A stretch of DNA of 64,000 bases, from NCBI RefSeq assembly GCF_018687695.1, contig NZ_CP061303.1, positions 248,001-312,000 on the forward strand, written 5' to 3'. The notes under the pieces were generated by a model. That model saw nothing but the letters and a program-made list of their open reading frames with translations, had not been told where the DNA came from and did no database searches. Below, one piece after another: positions 54,972-63,864 of the stretch. The translations under genes and the position numbers were made by a program. Within the stretch, counting starts at the first letter, position 1, and the number at the start of each line of letters is the position of its first letter. The DNA comes from Polynucleobacter sp. MG-6-Vaara-E2 (lineage in GTDB: Bacteria; Pseudomonadota; Gammaproteobacteria; Burkholderiales; Burkholderiaceae).

Positions 54972-57014
54972 TTACTTTGGTCGATAGCGAATAGCTTTGT
55001 AATCATCAAAATCAATTTGATGGGTGCGATCGTAAAATACATCATGGTCTGTCAAAATGACATCAATATTTGGTAAGCTTTTGTCATACAAAAGCCAGCC
55101 AGAGCGCCCTAATTTTTGTGCGCCCTTTTGGAGGTAGTAACGACGTTTCTCGGATGGAAATCTCCAGAAATTTACTGGGCCATGCAGCGTATTCCAAGGT
55201 GGGTAAATTTCTCCCGCATCGACTAACCACCAACTATCGTAAGTTTCAACCGATTCATGAAAGTTTTCATGAATATAGGCAATTGCTCTATTTACAGTCT
55301 TTGCCTTTTTAGCCTCAATTTCTGATCTAGGTATTGTCTGAAATGGATCTTGAGTTTGACGATTAAAGCGGTCTATTAGATCTTTAGGAGCATCAATTAA
55401 AAAATGGGCTAGAGAAGTATGGGTATCTAAATAAAATTGATTGATGATTTGGCTCCACCCCGAAAATAACGAAGCCCATCCAACGATTGAAGAAAGCAAA
55501 ATGGCACAGACATTTTGTCTAATGTCTTGGCGCAGCTGACCAAAGATTGAGAAGAGCAGCAGGGAAAAATAGGGCAGTAAATCTGCCAATACGCTGTCAT
55601 GGCTATGACTTAAAAAATAAGAAAAATTTGCAAAACACAGTAAAGCGGTTAGCCAGATTGCGAGAGCATTATTTCTAGGGATCGCCAAATAGTCCTTGGA
55701 GCTACTAAGGCTAAAGAAAATAAAACTACAGGCAATAGCAAACCAGATCATGCCATTTGAATTTACCTTCTCATGTTCTGCTTGTTGAAACTGAAGGTAA
55801 GTGAGGTATTGAGTTAAATCTGGCCATGCGCCTAAAAATGAGTAGAAAATAAGGCATAAAAAGCCAATGCCAATCATAAACACTAAAAACAGTTCGATAG
55901 ATGCTTGTAGCAGTGTTGCAAATGATGGGGCGGGATAGCGAAACCAAATAAATAATGGCACCCAAATAACGCTTGATTGAATTGCGGCTTCAGGGGACCA
56001 CGCAAAGCAAGCTATCCACAAGAAGTGAGTAAATATAGTTTTAATGCTCAGTGGCGAGATGGATTTTTGTAAGTCAATTACTATCGATATAGAAATAGAA
56101 AAAACCAGTAGGGCTGGTAAGAAGCGTAATGCAGAGATTGAGGGAAACGTGGTGATTGAGAGAATTTCATGCTGATATGGAGGCCAGAGTAAGCAAGAAG
56201 AAATACCGACGGATATTGCCAAGAAAACGCTTAACGGATTCTTCAGTTTTCCCAGCTTTAGCGAAAGATAAATAATTAATGCTGTAAAGATTATTGGCCC
56301 AATACTTGTAATCCAAAACATGGCATACCAGCAGTTCCATGTGCATCCTAAGGCAATTGTGCTTACGGGACCAAGGCCATACAAGAGCGGAATATCATTG
56401 AATGGTTTAATTCCATCTGCTAATAATTGTGCCTGACCAATATAGGCACCCCAATGATGCCATTGATAAAAGCTATCTATTTTTAAATTTTGATTAACTG
56501 TTAATGCTAGATAACAAATTGCTACTGCAGCAAAACAATAGAGTATCGAGCACACCATAGTATTGATAACGCTATTTTTATGTCCTTGATGCAATTTTTG
56601 TAAGAGTAGAAAACCAATTGAAGTAATTCCTAAAACTTGCACCGACTGTATTAGGGGAAGTGTGAGGCGGTTATGGCCATCATGCATCCATGAGGATAAA
56701 AAAGAAGCTATTAAAAATCCTAAACAAATTGAGACTGTCTTAATAATTAATTCGCTACGCTTTTGATCTGTCTCTGAGTACCCCAATGCAATGCTGAAAA
56801 GAATGGCTAAGCCAACAAACGATAGTGGTAGCAGTATCAGGCTGGCAATAAAAATCAGAGAGGATAGAGCAATAAAAGATTTCTTTGAGAAAATACTTTC
56901 TGAATTTAGCTGGCCTAAATAAGAATTCTGAGAGATTAAATATCGTTTGGGGTAGATAAATACTAGAATGAGCCCAAGAATCACATAGCTAATTTGTAAG
57001 ATGTATTTGCCCAT
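54972..57014 (-). CDS. Large polytopic membrane protein, GT-C-like
   Basis: A 680-residue protein with about 14 hydrophobic segments and a C-terminal soluble domain of about 130 residues (from AIAYIHENFHESVETYDSWW). A central loop, HWGAYIGQAQLLADGIKPFNDIPLLYGLG near residues 185-213, resembles the GGxPxxDxxxxYGP pattern found in bacterial GT-C/mannosyltransferase-like proteins. It is first in the minus-strand run that continues with the sugar dehydrogenase, rfbS, rfbE and a GT2, so it is a candidate user of the lipid-linked dideoxyhexose. Direct homology is not recognisable by eye. Confidence 0.6.
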   Translation of the reverse strand: MGKYILQISYVILGLILVFIYPKRYLISQNSYLGQLNSESIFSKKSFIALSSLIFIASLILLPLSFVGLAILFSIALGYSETDQKRSELIIKTVSICLGFLIASFLSSWMHDGHNRLTLPLIQSVQVLGITSIGFLLLQKLHQGHKNSVINTMVCSILYCFAAVAICYLALTVNQNLKIDSFYQWHHWGAYIGQAQLLADGIKPFNDIPLLYGLGPVSTIALGCTWNCWYAMFWITSIGPIIFTALIIYLSLKLGKLKNPLSVFLAISVGISSCLLWPPYQHEILSITTFPSISALRFLPALLVFSISISIVIDLQKSISPLSIKTIFTHFLWIACFAWSPEAAIQSSVIWVPLFIWFRYPAPSFATLLQASIELFLVFMIGIGFLCLIFYSFLGAWPDLTQYLTYLQFQQAEHEKVNSNGMIWFAIACSFIFFSLSSSKDYLAIPRNNALAIWLTALLCFANFSYFLSHSHDSVLADLLPYFSLLLFSIFGQLRQDIRQNVCAILLSSIVGWASLFSGWSQIINQFYLDTHTSLAHFLIDAPKDLIDRFNRQTQDPFQTIPRSEIEAKKAKTVNRAIAYIHENFHESVETYDSWWLVDAGEIYPPWNTLHGPVNFWRFPSEKRRYYLQKGAQKLGRSGWLLYDKSLPNIDVILTDHDVFYDRTHQIDFDDYKAIRYRPK

Positions 57015-57196
57015 GGGTCAATTCAGATGTCTTTTAGGGAATTTAGTGGGTGAACTTCTTCAGACTTAAAGGTGCATTGTATCGTTCATATAGGCTCTGA
57101 TTGTATGATTATTCAAGATTTATAGGCCATTTATGGCTTTGCCCTGGTGCAACATGTGGGCTGTCGATTTAGTGCAGGTGGCTTAAAATGCGTTAA

Positions 57197-57604
57197 ATGA
57201 CAGATTCAAAAAATTCAATAAGTTTTTTAATAGCCGGAGCAGCCAATACAATTTTCGGTTATGTTTCTGCGCTCATTATCTACAAATTCCTCTATGAAGA
57301 AATTGGTTTAATTGCGGTATCGGTTCTGTCCAATATTATTTCAATTTCGTTTGCATTTTTAAGCTACAAAATTTTTGTTTTCAAAACCAAAGGCAATTGG
57401 ATCAAAGAGTATCTCAGGTGTTATCTGGTCTATGGCATTAGCGCCGGTATGAGCATTGCAATGCTATGGATCTTAGTGAGGTTGATTGGACTTCCATTCT
57501 GGCTTGCGCAAGGCTTATCGATTGCAATAATTGTTCTGTTTTCATTCTTTGCACATAAGAACTTTACCTTCAGTAGTATTGATCGAGCCAATACTAAAGC
57601 CTAG
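57197..57604 (+). CDS. GtrA-family membrane protein
   Basis: A 135-residue protein with four membrane helices matching GtrA (PF04138): SISFLIAGAANTIFGYVSALIIYKFL at the start, IISISFAFLSYKIFVFKTKGNW, then GLPFWLAQGLSIAIIVLFSFFAHKNFTFSS with the typical closing Lys-x-x-x-Phe. GtrA proteins are proposed flippases for undecaprenyl-phosphate-linked sugars. It stands alone on the plus strand between two minus-strand units. It may serve the GtrB-like and DPM-like glycosyltransferases in this island. Confidence 0.88.
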   Translation: MTDSKNSISFLIAGAANTIFGYVSALIIYKFLYEEIGLIAVSVLSNIISISFAFLSYKIFVFKTKGNWIKEYLRCYLVYGISAGMSIAMLWILVRLIGLPFWLAQGLSIAIIVLFSFFAHKNFTFSSIDRANTKA

Positions 57605-57642
57605 GCTTTCAATTGCTGCGACCAAAAAATAGTTTGAGGAAG

Positions 57643-59031
57643 CTAAGTGACGGTTCGATTGGATTGAGACTTTTCAGTGCTGAGGGTTAAGCCGCAGAAA
57701 AAAGCAGTCATAAAAAATAATAGCTCTGTAAAATGTCCCCCGGCAGTTTCGGTAGTTAAGTAGGCAGCCGTTAAAAGTGGAATAGTCCAAGACGTATACG
57801 AGAACCAAATTCCTTTTTGGAATAAAGATCTGTACCAAGAGCTCCATAGCGGAATCAGCACCAACATTAATCCCGGGATGCCAAGTCCCAATGCAAAGTC
57901 TAGCCATCCACTGTGTGTTGCGCCACGAAGATTGCCAACCGGTTTATAAAAATCTGACCACTTTTCAAGTGCTAACCAACCAAAAGAGTGATGAATTAAC
58001 CCAAAACCCAGTGGGTTTTCAGTCAGCAAGCGGGTGCCAGCGGTGAACCACGCAGCTCTCTCATAAGTGCTTGAATCAACGGCATTCCCAAGTGGGTTAA
58101 TTGGTATGGGATAAGTATTTCGGTTTTTCCAGTGGTTCTGGTGATCAATATCAGCACCGATTTTGGCGTCCAGTAGTAGGGGTGGATATGCAGTGTTAGT
58201 GCTTATGTGAGTATATATTCCTAAGTAGCCTGCGAAAATTGCCCCCATTAATGGAACCCAAAAAATTTTTCGCCAACGTGCGCTTTTGAAGAAAGCAAAA
58301 ATCAGATTAACGGTAAAAATAAGAAAACTTATAAGCAAAACTACCATACCATTTTTTGTATTTACAAAAAAACTTATGAATAGACAGCCTGCAATTAAGG
58401 TCAGGCAAGCGAGGACCCACCACCTATTGATTTTATTTCTTAGGGCCTCAAGTAAAAGTATGAAGCAAAGAGGCGTTAGTAATACATTTGTTATTACAAA
58501 TGGAACTTTTGCCTTATAAGGGGGTAATAGATGGTTGATATAAAGAGGCTTATCAGTAAATATAATTTGACTTAGAGACCCTATAAGGGTAAAAATCAGG
58601 ACCCCAGAAAATCCAATTATTATTATTGCTAATACTTTAGAAAAGAGCCAAACGGCATCTGGCTCGTGTAGAGTTGATGTTTTATAAATAATTAAACCAA
58701 GTCCCACGCCTATGGTGGTTGCGAGAAGGCACCGTATCCAGATGCTGAGGAGCTCAGCAAGCTGAAGTTCAGGCTGATGTGACAAAAAAGCAAGGTGAAA
58801 TAGCAGCCAGACATAAAACCCTAAGAGTAGCCAAATAGGCCAGGCGTAAATTGCCAGAAGGTAGCTTTTGTATCTATTTAAAAAGAAAAGGCTTGCTAAT
58901 GACCCTATGACTAATATGATGTGTCTCAGAGCGATGGTGCCAGGAAGGGGCCAAATTGCAACAAGAGTAGCCGAGCAAATAACAATGATTAGCGCTATTA
59001 GTTTTTGAGGCAGACGGATGTATGTAGACAT
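57643..59031 (-). CDS. O-antigen ligase/polymerase family membrane protein
   Basis: A 462-residue protein with about 11 helices and a large periplasmic loop near residues 285-375 typical of the Wzy_C/WaaL family. The loop contains AAWFTAGTRLLTENPLGFGLIHHSFGWLALEKW and GNLRGATHSGWLDFALGLGIPGLMLVLI, with the conserved His-Ser just before the next helix. It either ligates O-antigen to lipid A-core or polymerises repeats; sequence alone does not decide. ATG 59031 is chosen over a TTG seven codons upstream. It is divergent from the Wzz-like gene. Confidence 0.82.
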   Translation of the reverse strand: MSTYIRLPQKLIALIIVICSATLVAIWPLPGTIALRHIILVIGSLASLFFLNRYKSYLLAIYAWPIWLLLGFYVWLLFHLAFLSHQPELQLAELLSIWIRCLLATTIGVGLGLIIYKTSTLHEPDAVWLFSKVLAIIIIGFSGVLIFTLIGSLSQIIFTDKPLYINHLLPPYKAKVPFVITNVLLTPLCFILLLEALRNKINRWWVLACLTLIAGCLFISFFVNTKNGMVVLLISFLIFTVNLIFAFFKSARWRKIFWVPLMGAIFAGYLGIYTHISTNTAYPPLLLDAKIGADIDHQNHWKNRNTYPIPINPLGNAVDSSTYERAAWFTAGTRLLTENPLGFGLIHHSFGWLALEKWSDFYKPVGNLRGATHSGWLDFALGLGIPGLMLVLIPLWSSWYRSLFQKGIWFSYTSWTIPLLTAAYLTTETAGGHFTELLFFMTAFFCGLTLSTEKSQSNRTVT

Positions 59032-59119
59032 TTTGTAAGGCCATCCTATCAAAAAAAAGTCGTAGTAATTTAAACTTTTATAAATTAAAGTTATAGAAAA
59101 TTTAGCTAATTAAATCTCA

Positions 59120-59125
59120 TATAAT
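59120..59125 (+). promoter_or_regulatory. Candidate -10 box of the Wzz-like gene
   Basis: A perfect TATAAT lies about 40 bp before the TTG start in a very A/T-rich divergent intergenic region. No convincing -35 is seen at 16-18 bp. A GGAG-containing ribosome-binding site follows at 59153-59158 region, 7-8 bases before the start codon. Confidence 0.35.
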
Positions 59126-59165
59126 GGTTTCAACAGTGTAAAAAACAAAAAAATTGGAGTAAAAA

Positions 59166-60389
59166 TTGACTCACCATGTAGATAATAATCAGGCAGAATC
59201 AGATGTTGCAGTTAGTTTTTTTGATTTTATTAATGCTCACCTAATTATAATTAAATCAATTGTTTTTTCGATTATTATCGGCATATTTTTAGGCTTGGGA
59301 ATTTGGTTTTTTGCTGGTAATTATGTTGCTGTGCTTACCTTAAACACCAACACCAACACCAACACCAACACCAACACCAACACCAACACCAACACCAACA
59401 CCAACACCAACACCAACAACAGCAGACTGAGTCTGATGTCCTTGAAGGTGTTGCAAAAAAGCCTCCCCAACCTAGCCGCTCAAATAGTTGGTGATTCCAT
59501 GGCTCCTAATGGACAGGAATCGTTGTATAGCTCTCTATCAAGCGAGAAGTGGTGGTTAAAAAATCTCACAGCAAATTATGCATTTTCAAAAGCTGATACT
59601 AAGGATCTGTTAACCATAAGCAAAGACTTAGATCTTGCATCAACAACCATTCTGAGTTTGTCAATATCAGTATCAGGTTCAAGTGCAGGGCAATCTATTG
59701 AGAATCTAAAGGGAGCTATAAAGTTTTTTCGTACGGGCGGGGCTTTTTTGGAGGTGAGAGGCCTACTTAATGATTATAAGAATCTGACTATCGTTGAGAC
59801 TGCCGAACTTCAAAAACAAATTAGTCTTAACGAGTTAGAGTTAGGCTATGTTGAAAAGCGCCTGAAGCAATATGAAGAGCTAAAAAAACGCTATCCATCC
59901 TCATCGGATGTTGGAACTAAATTTATGATAGACGGAAAAGATGGTAATTCCAAGTTTTTACCTATAGACGCTCAAATTATTGCATGCAACACTGATGTGA
60001 ATCGAATTAAAGAGGTTTTAGAGAGGTTACGCGGTCAATTGATTGGCATTGAAACTTTGAAAAGTTTCAATGATGAAGCCGAGCCTTTGATGAGAAAAAA
60101 CTACGATGGGCTGGCCTTAATCAAGCAATTATTAGGTATTGTTTCAAAAATGCAACTTCAGCTTTCAGGTGTAGAGTTTTCCAGTAAGCAGCAACTTACC
60201 AGAGTGAATGCTGAGCTTCTTTCGATTAATGAAAAATATGAGACCGGGCTGAGCGCAAATGCTCCGCCCGTCATCAAAAAAGTTGCAATGGTTAAAACAA
60301 TTGTCTTTAGTATTTTTCTGATCCTAAGTATTTTACTTGGTTGGCATATTGTTAAATTTATCAGTCTTAATATGCGAAAAATAACGTAA
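59166..60389 (+). CDS. Wzz-like polysaccharide chain-length protein with Asn-Thr repeat
   Basis: A 407-residue protein with the two-helix topology of Wzz/PCP co-polymerases. Helix 1 is near residues 27-50 (IIIKSIVFSIIIGIFLGLGIWFF), a long helical periplasmic domain follows, and helix 2 is near residues 378-396, preceded by a Pro-containing NAPPVIKK. Directly after helix 1, at residues 60-83, lies a perfect (Asn-Thr)12 tract encoded by 12 copies of AACACC. The start is TTG with TTGGAG upstream. Context (O-antigen ligase/polymerase divergent, sugar genes downstream) supports a chain-length or export role, but Wzz family sequence motifs are weak. Confidence 0.68.
   Translation: MTHHVDNNQAESDVAVSFFDFINAHLIIIKSIVFSIIIGIFLGLGIWFFAGNYVAVLTLNTNTNTNTNTNTNTNTNTNTNTNTNNSRLSLMSLKVLQKSLPNLAAQIVGDSMAPNGQESLYSSLSSEKWWLKNLTANYAFSKADTKDLLTISKDLDLASTTILSLSISVSGSSAGQSIENLKGAIKFFRTGGAFLEVRGLLNDYKNLTIVETAELQKQISLNELELGYVEKRLKQYEELKKRYPSSSDVGTKFMIDGKDGNSKFLPIDAQIIACNTDVNRIKEVLERLRGQLIGIETLKSFNDEAEPLMRKNYDGLALIKQLLGIVSKMQLQLSGVEFSSKQQLTRVNAELLSINEKYETGLSANAPPVIKKVAMVKTIVFSIFLILSILLGWHIVKFISLNMRKIT
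59343..59414 (+). repeat. Hexanucleotide tandem repeat (AACACC)12
   Basis: Twelve perfect head-to-tail copies of AACACC, followed by one degenerate unit AACAAC. It lies inside the Wzz-like gene and encodes Asn-Thr dipeptides at residues 60-83. As the unit is a multiple of three, changes in copy number would lengthen or shorten the protein without a frameshift. Confidence 0.98.
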
Positions 60390-60424
60390 ATTATTTTTCC
60401 TTACACTTGCGCAATAACTTAAAA

Positions 60425-61540
60425 ATGACAAAAAGTAATTCCGTGTATGTTACGCGCCCTACTCTTCCTCCACTAGAGGAATTCATTCCCTATTTAACTG
60501 AAATATGGAAAAGTAATATTGTTACCAATGGAGGCCCTTTTCATCAGCAGCTTGAGCAAGCTTTGTGCGATTATCTTGAGGTCAATTACATTTCCTTATT
60601 TAATAATGGCACAATTGCCCTCATTACGGCTTTACAAGCTTTAGAACTAAAAGGGGAGGTAATAACAACTCCATATTCTTTTGTTGCTACCGCCAATTCT
60701 CTTTTGTGGAATGGGATTCAACCCGTTTTTGTAGATATAGATCCAATTTCGCTTAATTTGGATCCCTCCAGAATTGAAGAAGCCATTACAGATAAGACTG
60801 CGGCAATAATGCCAGTCCATTGTTATGGACGACCATGTGATCTTGAGCAAATCCAGAAAATTGCCCAAAAATATAACTTAAAAGTTATATACGATGCTGC
60901 TCACGCTTTTGGGGTAAGAAATCAGTCTGGGAGTATCTTGCGTAGCGGTGACTTATCAGTGCTCAGTTTCCATGCCACAAAAGTATTTAATACCTTTGAG
61001 GGCGGAGCTATCGTTTGCCACGATATAGGCACAAAAAAACATATTGATCAACTCAAAAACTTCGGCTTCGTAGACGAAGTAACCATTGTTGCTGCTGGAA
61101 TTAATGGAAAGATGAGCGAGGTTAATTCGGCATTTGGATTATTGCAGCTCAAGTGCTTGGATTTAGCTATATTGAAGAGGAAAAAAATCGATGAGATCTA
61201 TCGCGCTGCGCTTCGCGATATCAGAGGCATAGATTGCATTCAATTAATTACAGATGTTATAAATAATTACTCATATTTTCCAATTTTAGTCGGGCCTGAT
61301 TATTCAATTAGTCGCGATAGGTTGTATGAAAAACTAAAAGAGCATGGTGTATACGCCCGCAGATATTTTTATCCACTCATTTCAAATTTGAGCATGTATA
61401 AGGAATTTACTTCATCTTCGCAATCTAATTTGCCCATTGCAAATGACATAGCCCAAAAAATACTTTGCCTGCCAATTTATCCTGATCTGGAATTAGTGGA
61501 TCAAGAGAAAATTATTAGTCTCATAAGAAAGTTTGCATAG
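60425..61540 (+). CDS. DegT/DnrJ/EryC1-family sugar aminotransferase
   Basis: A 371-residue PLP enzyme of the sugar aminotransferase family. It has TRPTLPPLEEFIPYL, NGGPFHQQLEQALCDYL, FNNGTIALITALQAL near residue 55, VITTPYSFVATANSLLWNGIQPVFVDID, DAAHAFGV near residue 158 and the PLP lysine in SFHATKVFNTFEGGAIV near residue 184. Resembles enzymes aminating dTDP-4-keto-6-deoxyhexoses. The substrate could be the RfbB product, but this is inference. ATG 60425 is chosen over a TTG six codons upstream. Its stop overlaps the next gene's GTG by one base. Confidence 0.85.
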   Translation: MTKSNSVYVTRPTLPPLEEFIPYLTEIWKSNIVTNGGPFHQQLEQALCDYLEVNYISLFNNGTIALITALQALELKGEVITTPYSFVATANSLLWNGIQPVFVDIDPISLNLDPSRIEEAITDKTAAIMPVHCYGRPCDLEQIQKIAQKYNLKVIYDAAHAFGVRNQSGSILRSGDLSVLSFHATKVFNTFEGGAIVCHDIGTKKHIDQLKNFGFVDEVTIVAAGINGKMSEVNSAFGLLQLKCLDLAILKRKKIDEIYRAALRDIRGIDCIQLITDVINNYSYFPILVGPDYSISRDRLYEKLKEHGVYARRYFYPLISNLSMYKEFTSSSQSNLPIANDIAQKILCLPIYPDLELVDQEKIISLIRKFA

Positions 61541-62823
61541 TGAAAATTCGCCGCGTATTAGTTTTTCCTGCTGGGACTGAAATTGGACTTGAGATTTATA
61601 ACTCCCTTAAGCACTGCAAAGAGGTAGAGATTTTTGGGGCTGGTCAAGCAATATCAAACCCCGCCACCTTTATTTTTCCTAGCTATCATGAACTGCCAAC
61701 CATTAATGATTCAGATTGGCTTCAGGAATTAATTAAGTTATGTAGAAAATTGCAGATTGATTATATTTTCCCTGCATATGACGATGCAATAGTGGCATTA
61801 GCACAGAATCGCGAAAAAATTTCTGCCAAAGTACTGATACCCTCTTTGGAGGCATGTTTGCTTACTCGCTCGAAAGCTCTCACTTATGAGCGGCTTAAAT
61901 CCATTTTGCGCGTTCCAGAAATTTATAGCATAGGAGAGGCAGATCACTTTCCGCTTATCGTAAAGCCTAATAGGGGCCAGGGATCCCAGGATGTAACAAG
62001 AGTAAATAGTGAGCAAGAATTGAGTTCCGCTCTAAGAGTTGTTAATGACCCGATAATTTGTGAATATTTGCCTGGCGAAGAATTTACAGTTGACTGTTTT
62101 AGTGATCGCGATAGAGGTTTATTATTTTCTGGGGCCAGAATTCGTTTAAGAACGAGGAATGGGATAGCTGTTCATACTCGAAGTCTATGGTTAGATGGTG
62201 TTCATGAAATAGCTTCTCGAATAAGTGATGAACTAAAACTTTATGGCGCTTGGTTTTTTCAGTTGAAGCGAGCAAGAAATGGTGAGCTAACTTTGCTTGA
62301 GATTGCACCAAGAATTGCGGGCTCAATGAGTGCTCACAGAGTGAAGGGCGTTAACTTCCCTCTTTTGACTATATATGAGAGTGAGAGGTTGCCTCTCAAT
62401 CTGATCATATTAGATAAACATATTGAGTTGGATAGATCGCTACAAAATAGATATCAATTGAATTTAGCCTTTGAGGCCTTATACATCGACCTAGATGATA
62501 CTTTAATTCTTCGAGGAGAGGTTAACTTAGATGCTTTGAGGCTAATTTTTTCTTGCATCAACAAAGGGATAGAGATAATACTAATTACTCGTCATAAAGG
62601 GGATCTTTCCAAGACTCTAAAAAAATATCGCTTAGAAAGCTTATTCGATGATGTTATTCATTTGCTGGATAACCAAAGAAAGAGTGATTATATTAAAAAT
62701 GTAAATGCGATATTTGTAGATGATAGCTTCTCAGAGCGGAGTGAAGTTAATGCATCCCTTGGTATCCCAACCTTTGATTGCAGTATGATCGAATCATTGA
62801 TATTTAATCGATTAGAAAAGTGA
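61540..62823 (+). CDS. ATP-grasp / HAD-like fusion protein
   Basis: A 427-residue two-domain protein. Residues ~1-295 form a carbamoyl-phosphate-synthase-like ATP-grasp: FPAGTEIGLEIYNSL, YIFPAYDDAIVAL near residue 77, FPLIVKPNRGQGSQDV near residue 140, ICEYLPGEEFTVDCF and LLEIAPRIAGSMSAH with metal-binding Glu. Residues ~312-427 form a HAD domain: motif I YIDLDDTLIL, motif II ITRH, a Lys in QRKSDYIK and motif IV IFVDDSFSER. Start GTG overlaps the aminotransferase stop. A ligase plus phosphatase (or phosphate-binding) role on an amino-sugar is a plausible inference; the product is unknown. Confidence 0.85.
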   Translation: MKIRRVLVFPAGTEIGLEIYNSLKHCKEVEIFGAGQAISNPATFIFPSYHELPTINDSDWLQELIKLCRKLQIDYIFPAYDDAIVALAQNREKISAKVLIPSLEACLLTRSKALTYERLKSILRVPEIYSIGEADHFPLIVKPNRGQGSQDVTRVNSEQELSSALRVVNDPIICEYLPGEEFTVDCFSDRDRGLLFSGARIRLRTRNGIAVHTRSLWLDGVHEIASRISDELKLYGAWFFQLKRARNGELTLLEIAPRIAGSMSAHRVKGVNFPLLTIYESERLPLNLIILDKHIELDRSLQNRYQLNLAFEALYIDLDDTLILRGEVNLDALRLIFSCINKGIEIILITRHKGDLSKTLKKYRLESLFDDVIHLLDNQRKSDYIKNVNAIFVDDSFSERSEVNASLGIPTFDCSMIESLIFNRLEK

Positions 62824-62910
62824 TTTTAATTTTTATATTAACTTCACACACATATATATAAATGCCATACAATGGAAGAATAAAATATAACCATTTAGTG
62901 GATTTAAGCT

Positions 62911-63864
62911 ATGAAAATACTAGTGACGGGAGCTTGTGGATATAAGGGCCACATACTAGTCCCAAAATTACTCAAAAGGGGCCACGAAGTAATTGCATTT
63001 GATTTGCAATGGTTTGGTAATTATCTTCAGCCACATCCGAAATTATTAGTCCTCAAGGGAGATGTGCGCGATATTGATTTGATATCACTGGAAGGGGTCG
63101 ATTCGATTATTCATCTATCGTCCATTGCCAATGATCCATGTGGAGATTTAAATCCAAAGCTTACCTGGGAGGTAAGCGCCTTAGCAACGATGCAATTGGC
63201 TGATAAAGCCAAAAGATCGGGTGTAAAGCGTTTTATTTACGCATCCTCTGGTAGTGTTTATGGTGTTAAAGAAGAGCTCGATGTAACCGAAGATTTAGAA
63301 TTAAAACCACTCTCCGAATACAACAAAACTAAAATGGTTGGAGAACGCGTTTTATTGAGTTATGAGGATGATATGGTTGTCCAGATCGTCCGCCCTGCGA
63401 CTGTCTGTGGCTACTCCCCAAGAATGCGTTTAGATGTATCCGTTAATCTTTTGACTATGCAGGCTTTGTCAAAAGGAAAAATCACGGTATTTGGCGGGGA
63501 TCAGGTTAGACCAAATATACACATTGATGATATTACTGACGTATATTTGCACTTGCTTGATCATCCAGGCATTACTGGGATATATAACGCTGGATTTGAG
63601 AATATCTCTATTAAGGATATAGCTAAACTAGTTACAAAATATCTCCCTGTAGAGATTGAAATTACGGATTCAAATGATCCTCGCTCCTATCGAATTAATT
63701 CTGATAAATTGTTAGCTACTGGATATAAGCCCAAGAAAATCGTTGAGGATGCCATTAAAGAAATCATTGAGAAATACCATTCTGGAATTTTAAGGGATGA
63801 GGACCATTTCTACAATCTTCGCTGGATGGAAAAAACAGTTCTCTCAAATGGACATTCTTTGTGA
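62911..63864 (+). CDS. NAD-dependent epimerase/dehydratase
   Basis: A 317-residue extended SDR. It has KILVTGACGYKGHILVPKLLKRGH (GxxGxxG), VIAFDLQWFGNYL, VDSIIHLSSIANDPCGDL near residue 73, YASSGSVYG and the catalytic LSEYNKTKMVGE (Tyr-x3-Lys) near residues 140-152. VRPATVCGYSPRMRLDVSVNLLTMQAL and RPNIHIDDITDVYLHLL follow. The substrate cannot be read from the sequence. Its stop overlaps the start of a GmhA-like gene by one base, suggesting a joint role in heptose or another sugar pathway. Confidence 0.82.
   Translation: MKILVTGACGYKGHILVPKLLKRGHEVIAFDLQWFGNYLQPHPKLLVLKGDVRDIDLISLEGVDSIIHLSSIANDPCGDLNPKLTWEVSALATMQLADKAKRSGVKRFIYASSGSVYGVKEELDVTEDLELKPLSEYNKTKMVGERVLLSYEDDMVVQIVRPATVCGYSPRMRLDVSVNLLTMQALSKGKITVFGGDQVRPNIHIDDITDVYLHLLDHPGITGIYNAGFENISIKDIAKLVTKYLPVEIEITDSNDPRSYRINSDKLLATGYKPKKIVEDAIKEIIEKYHSGILRDEDHFYNLRWMEKTVLSNGHSL

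Noticed and set aside
59343..59414. The AACACC run as a CRISPR-like or intergenic repeat array
   Set aside because: Units are contiguous with no spacers and lie inside an open reading frame, so it is a coding microsatellite.
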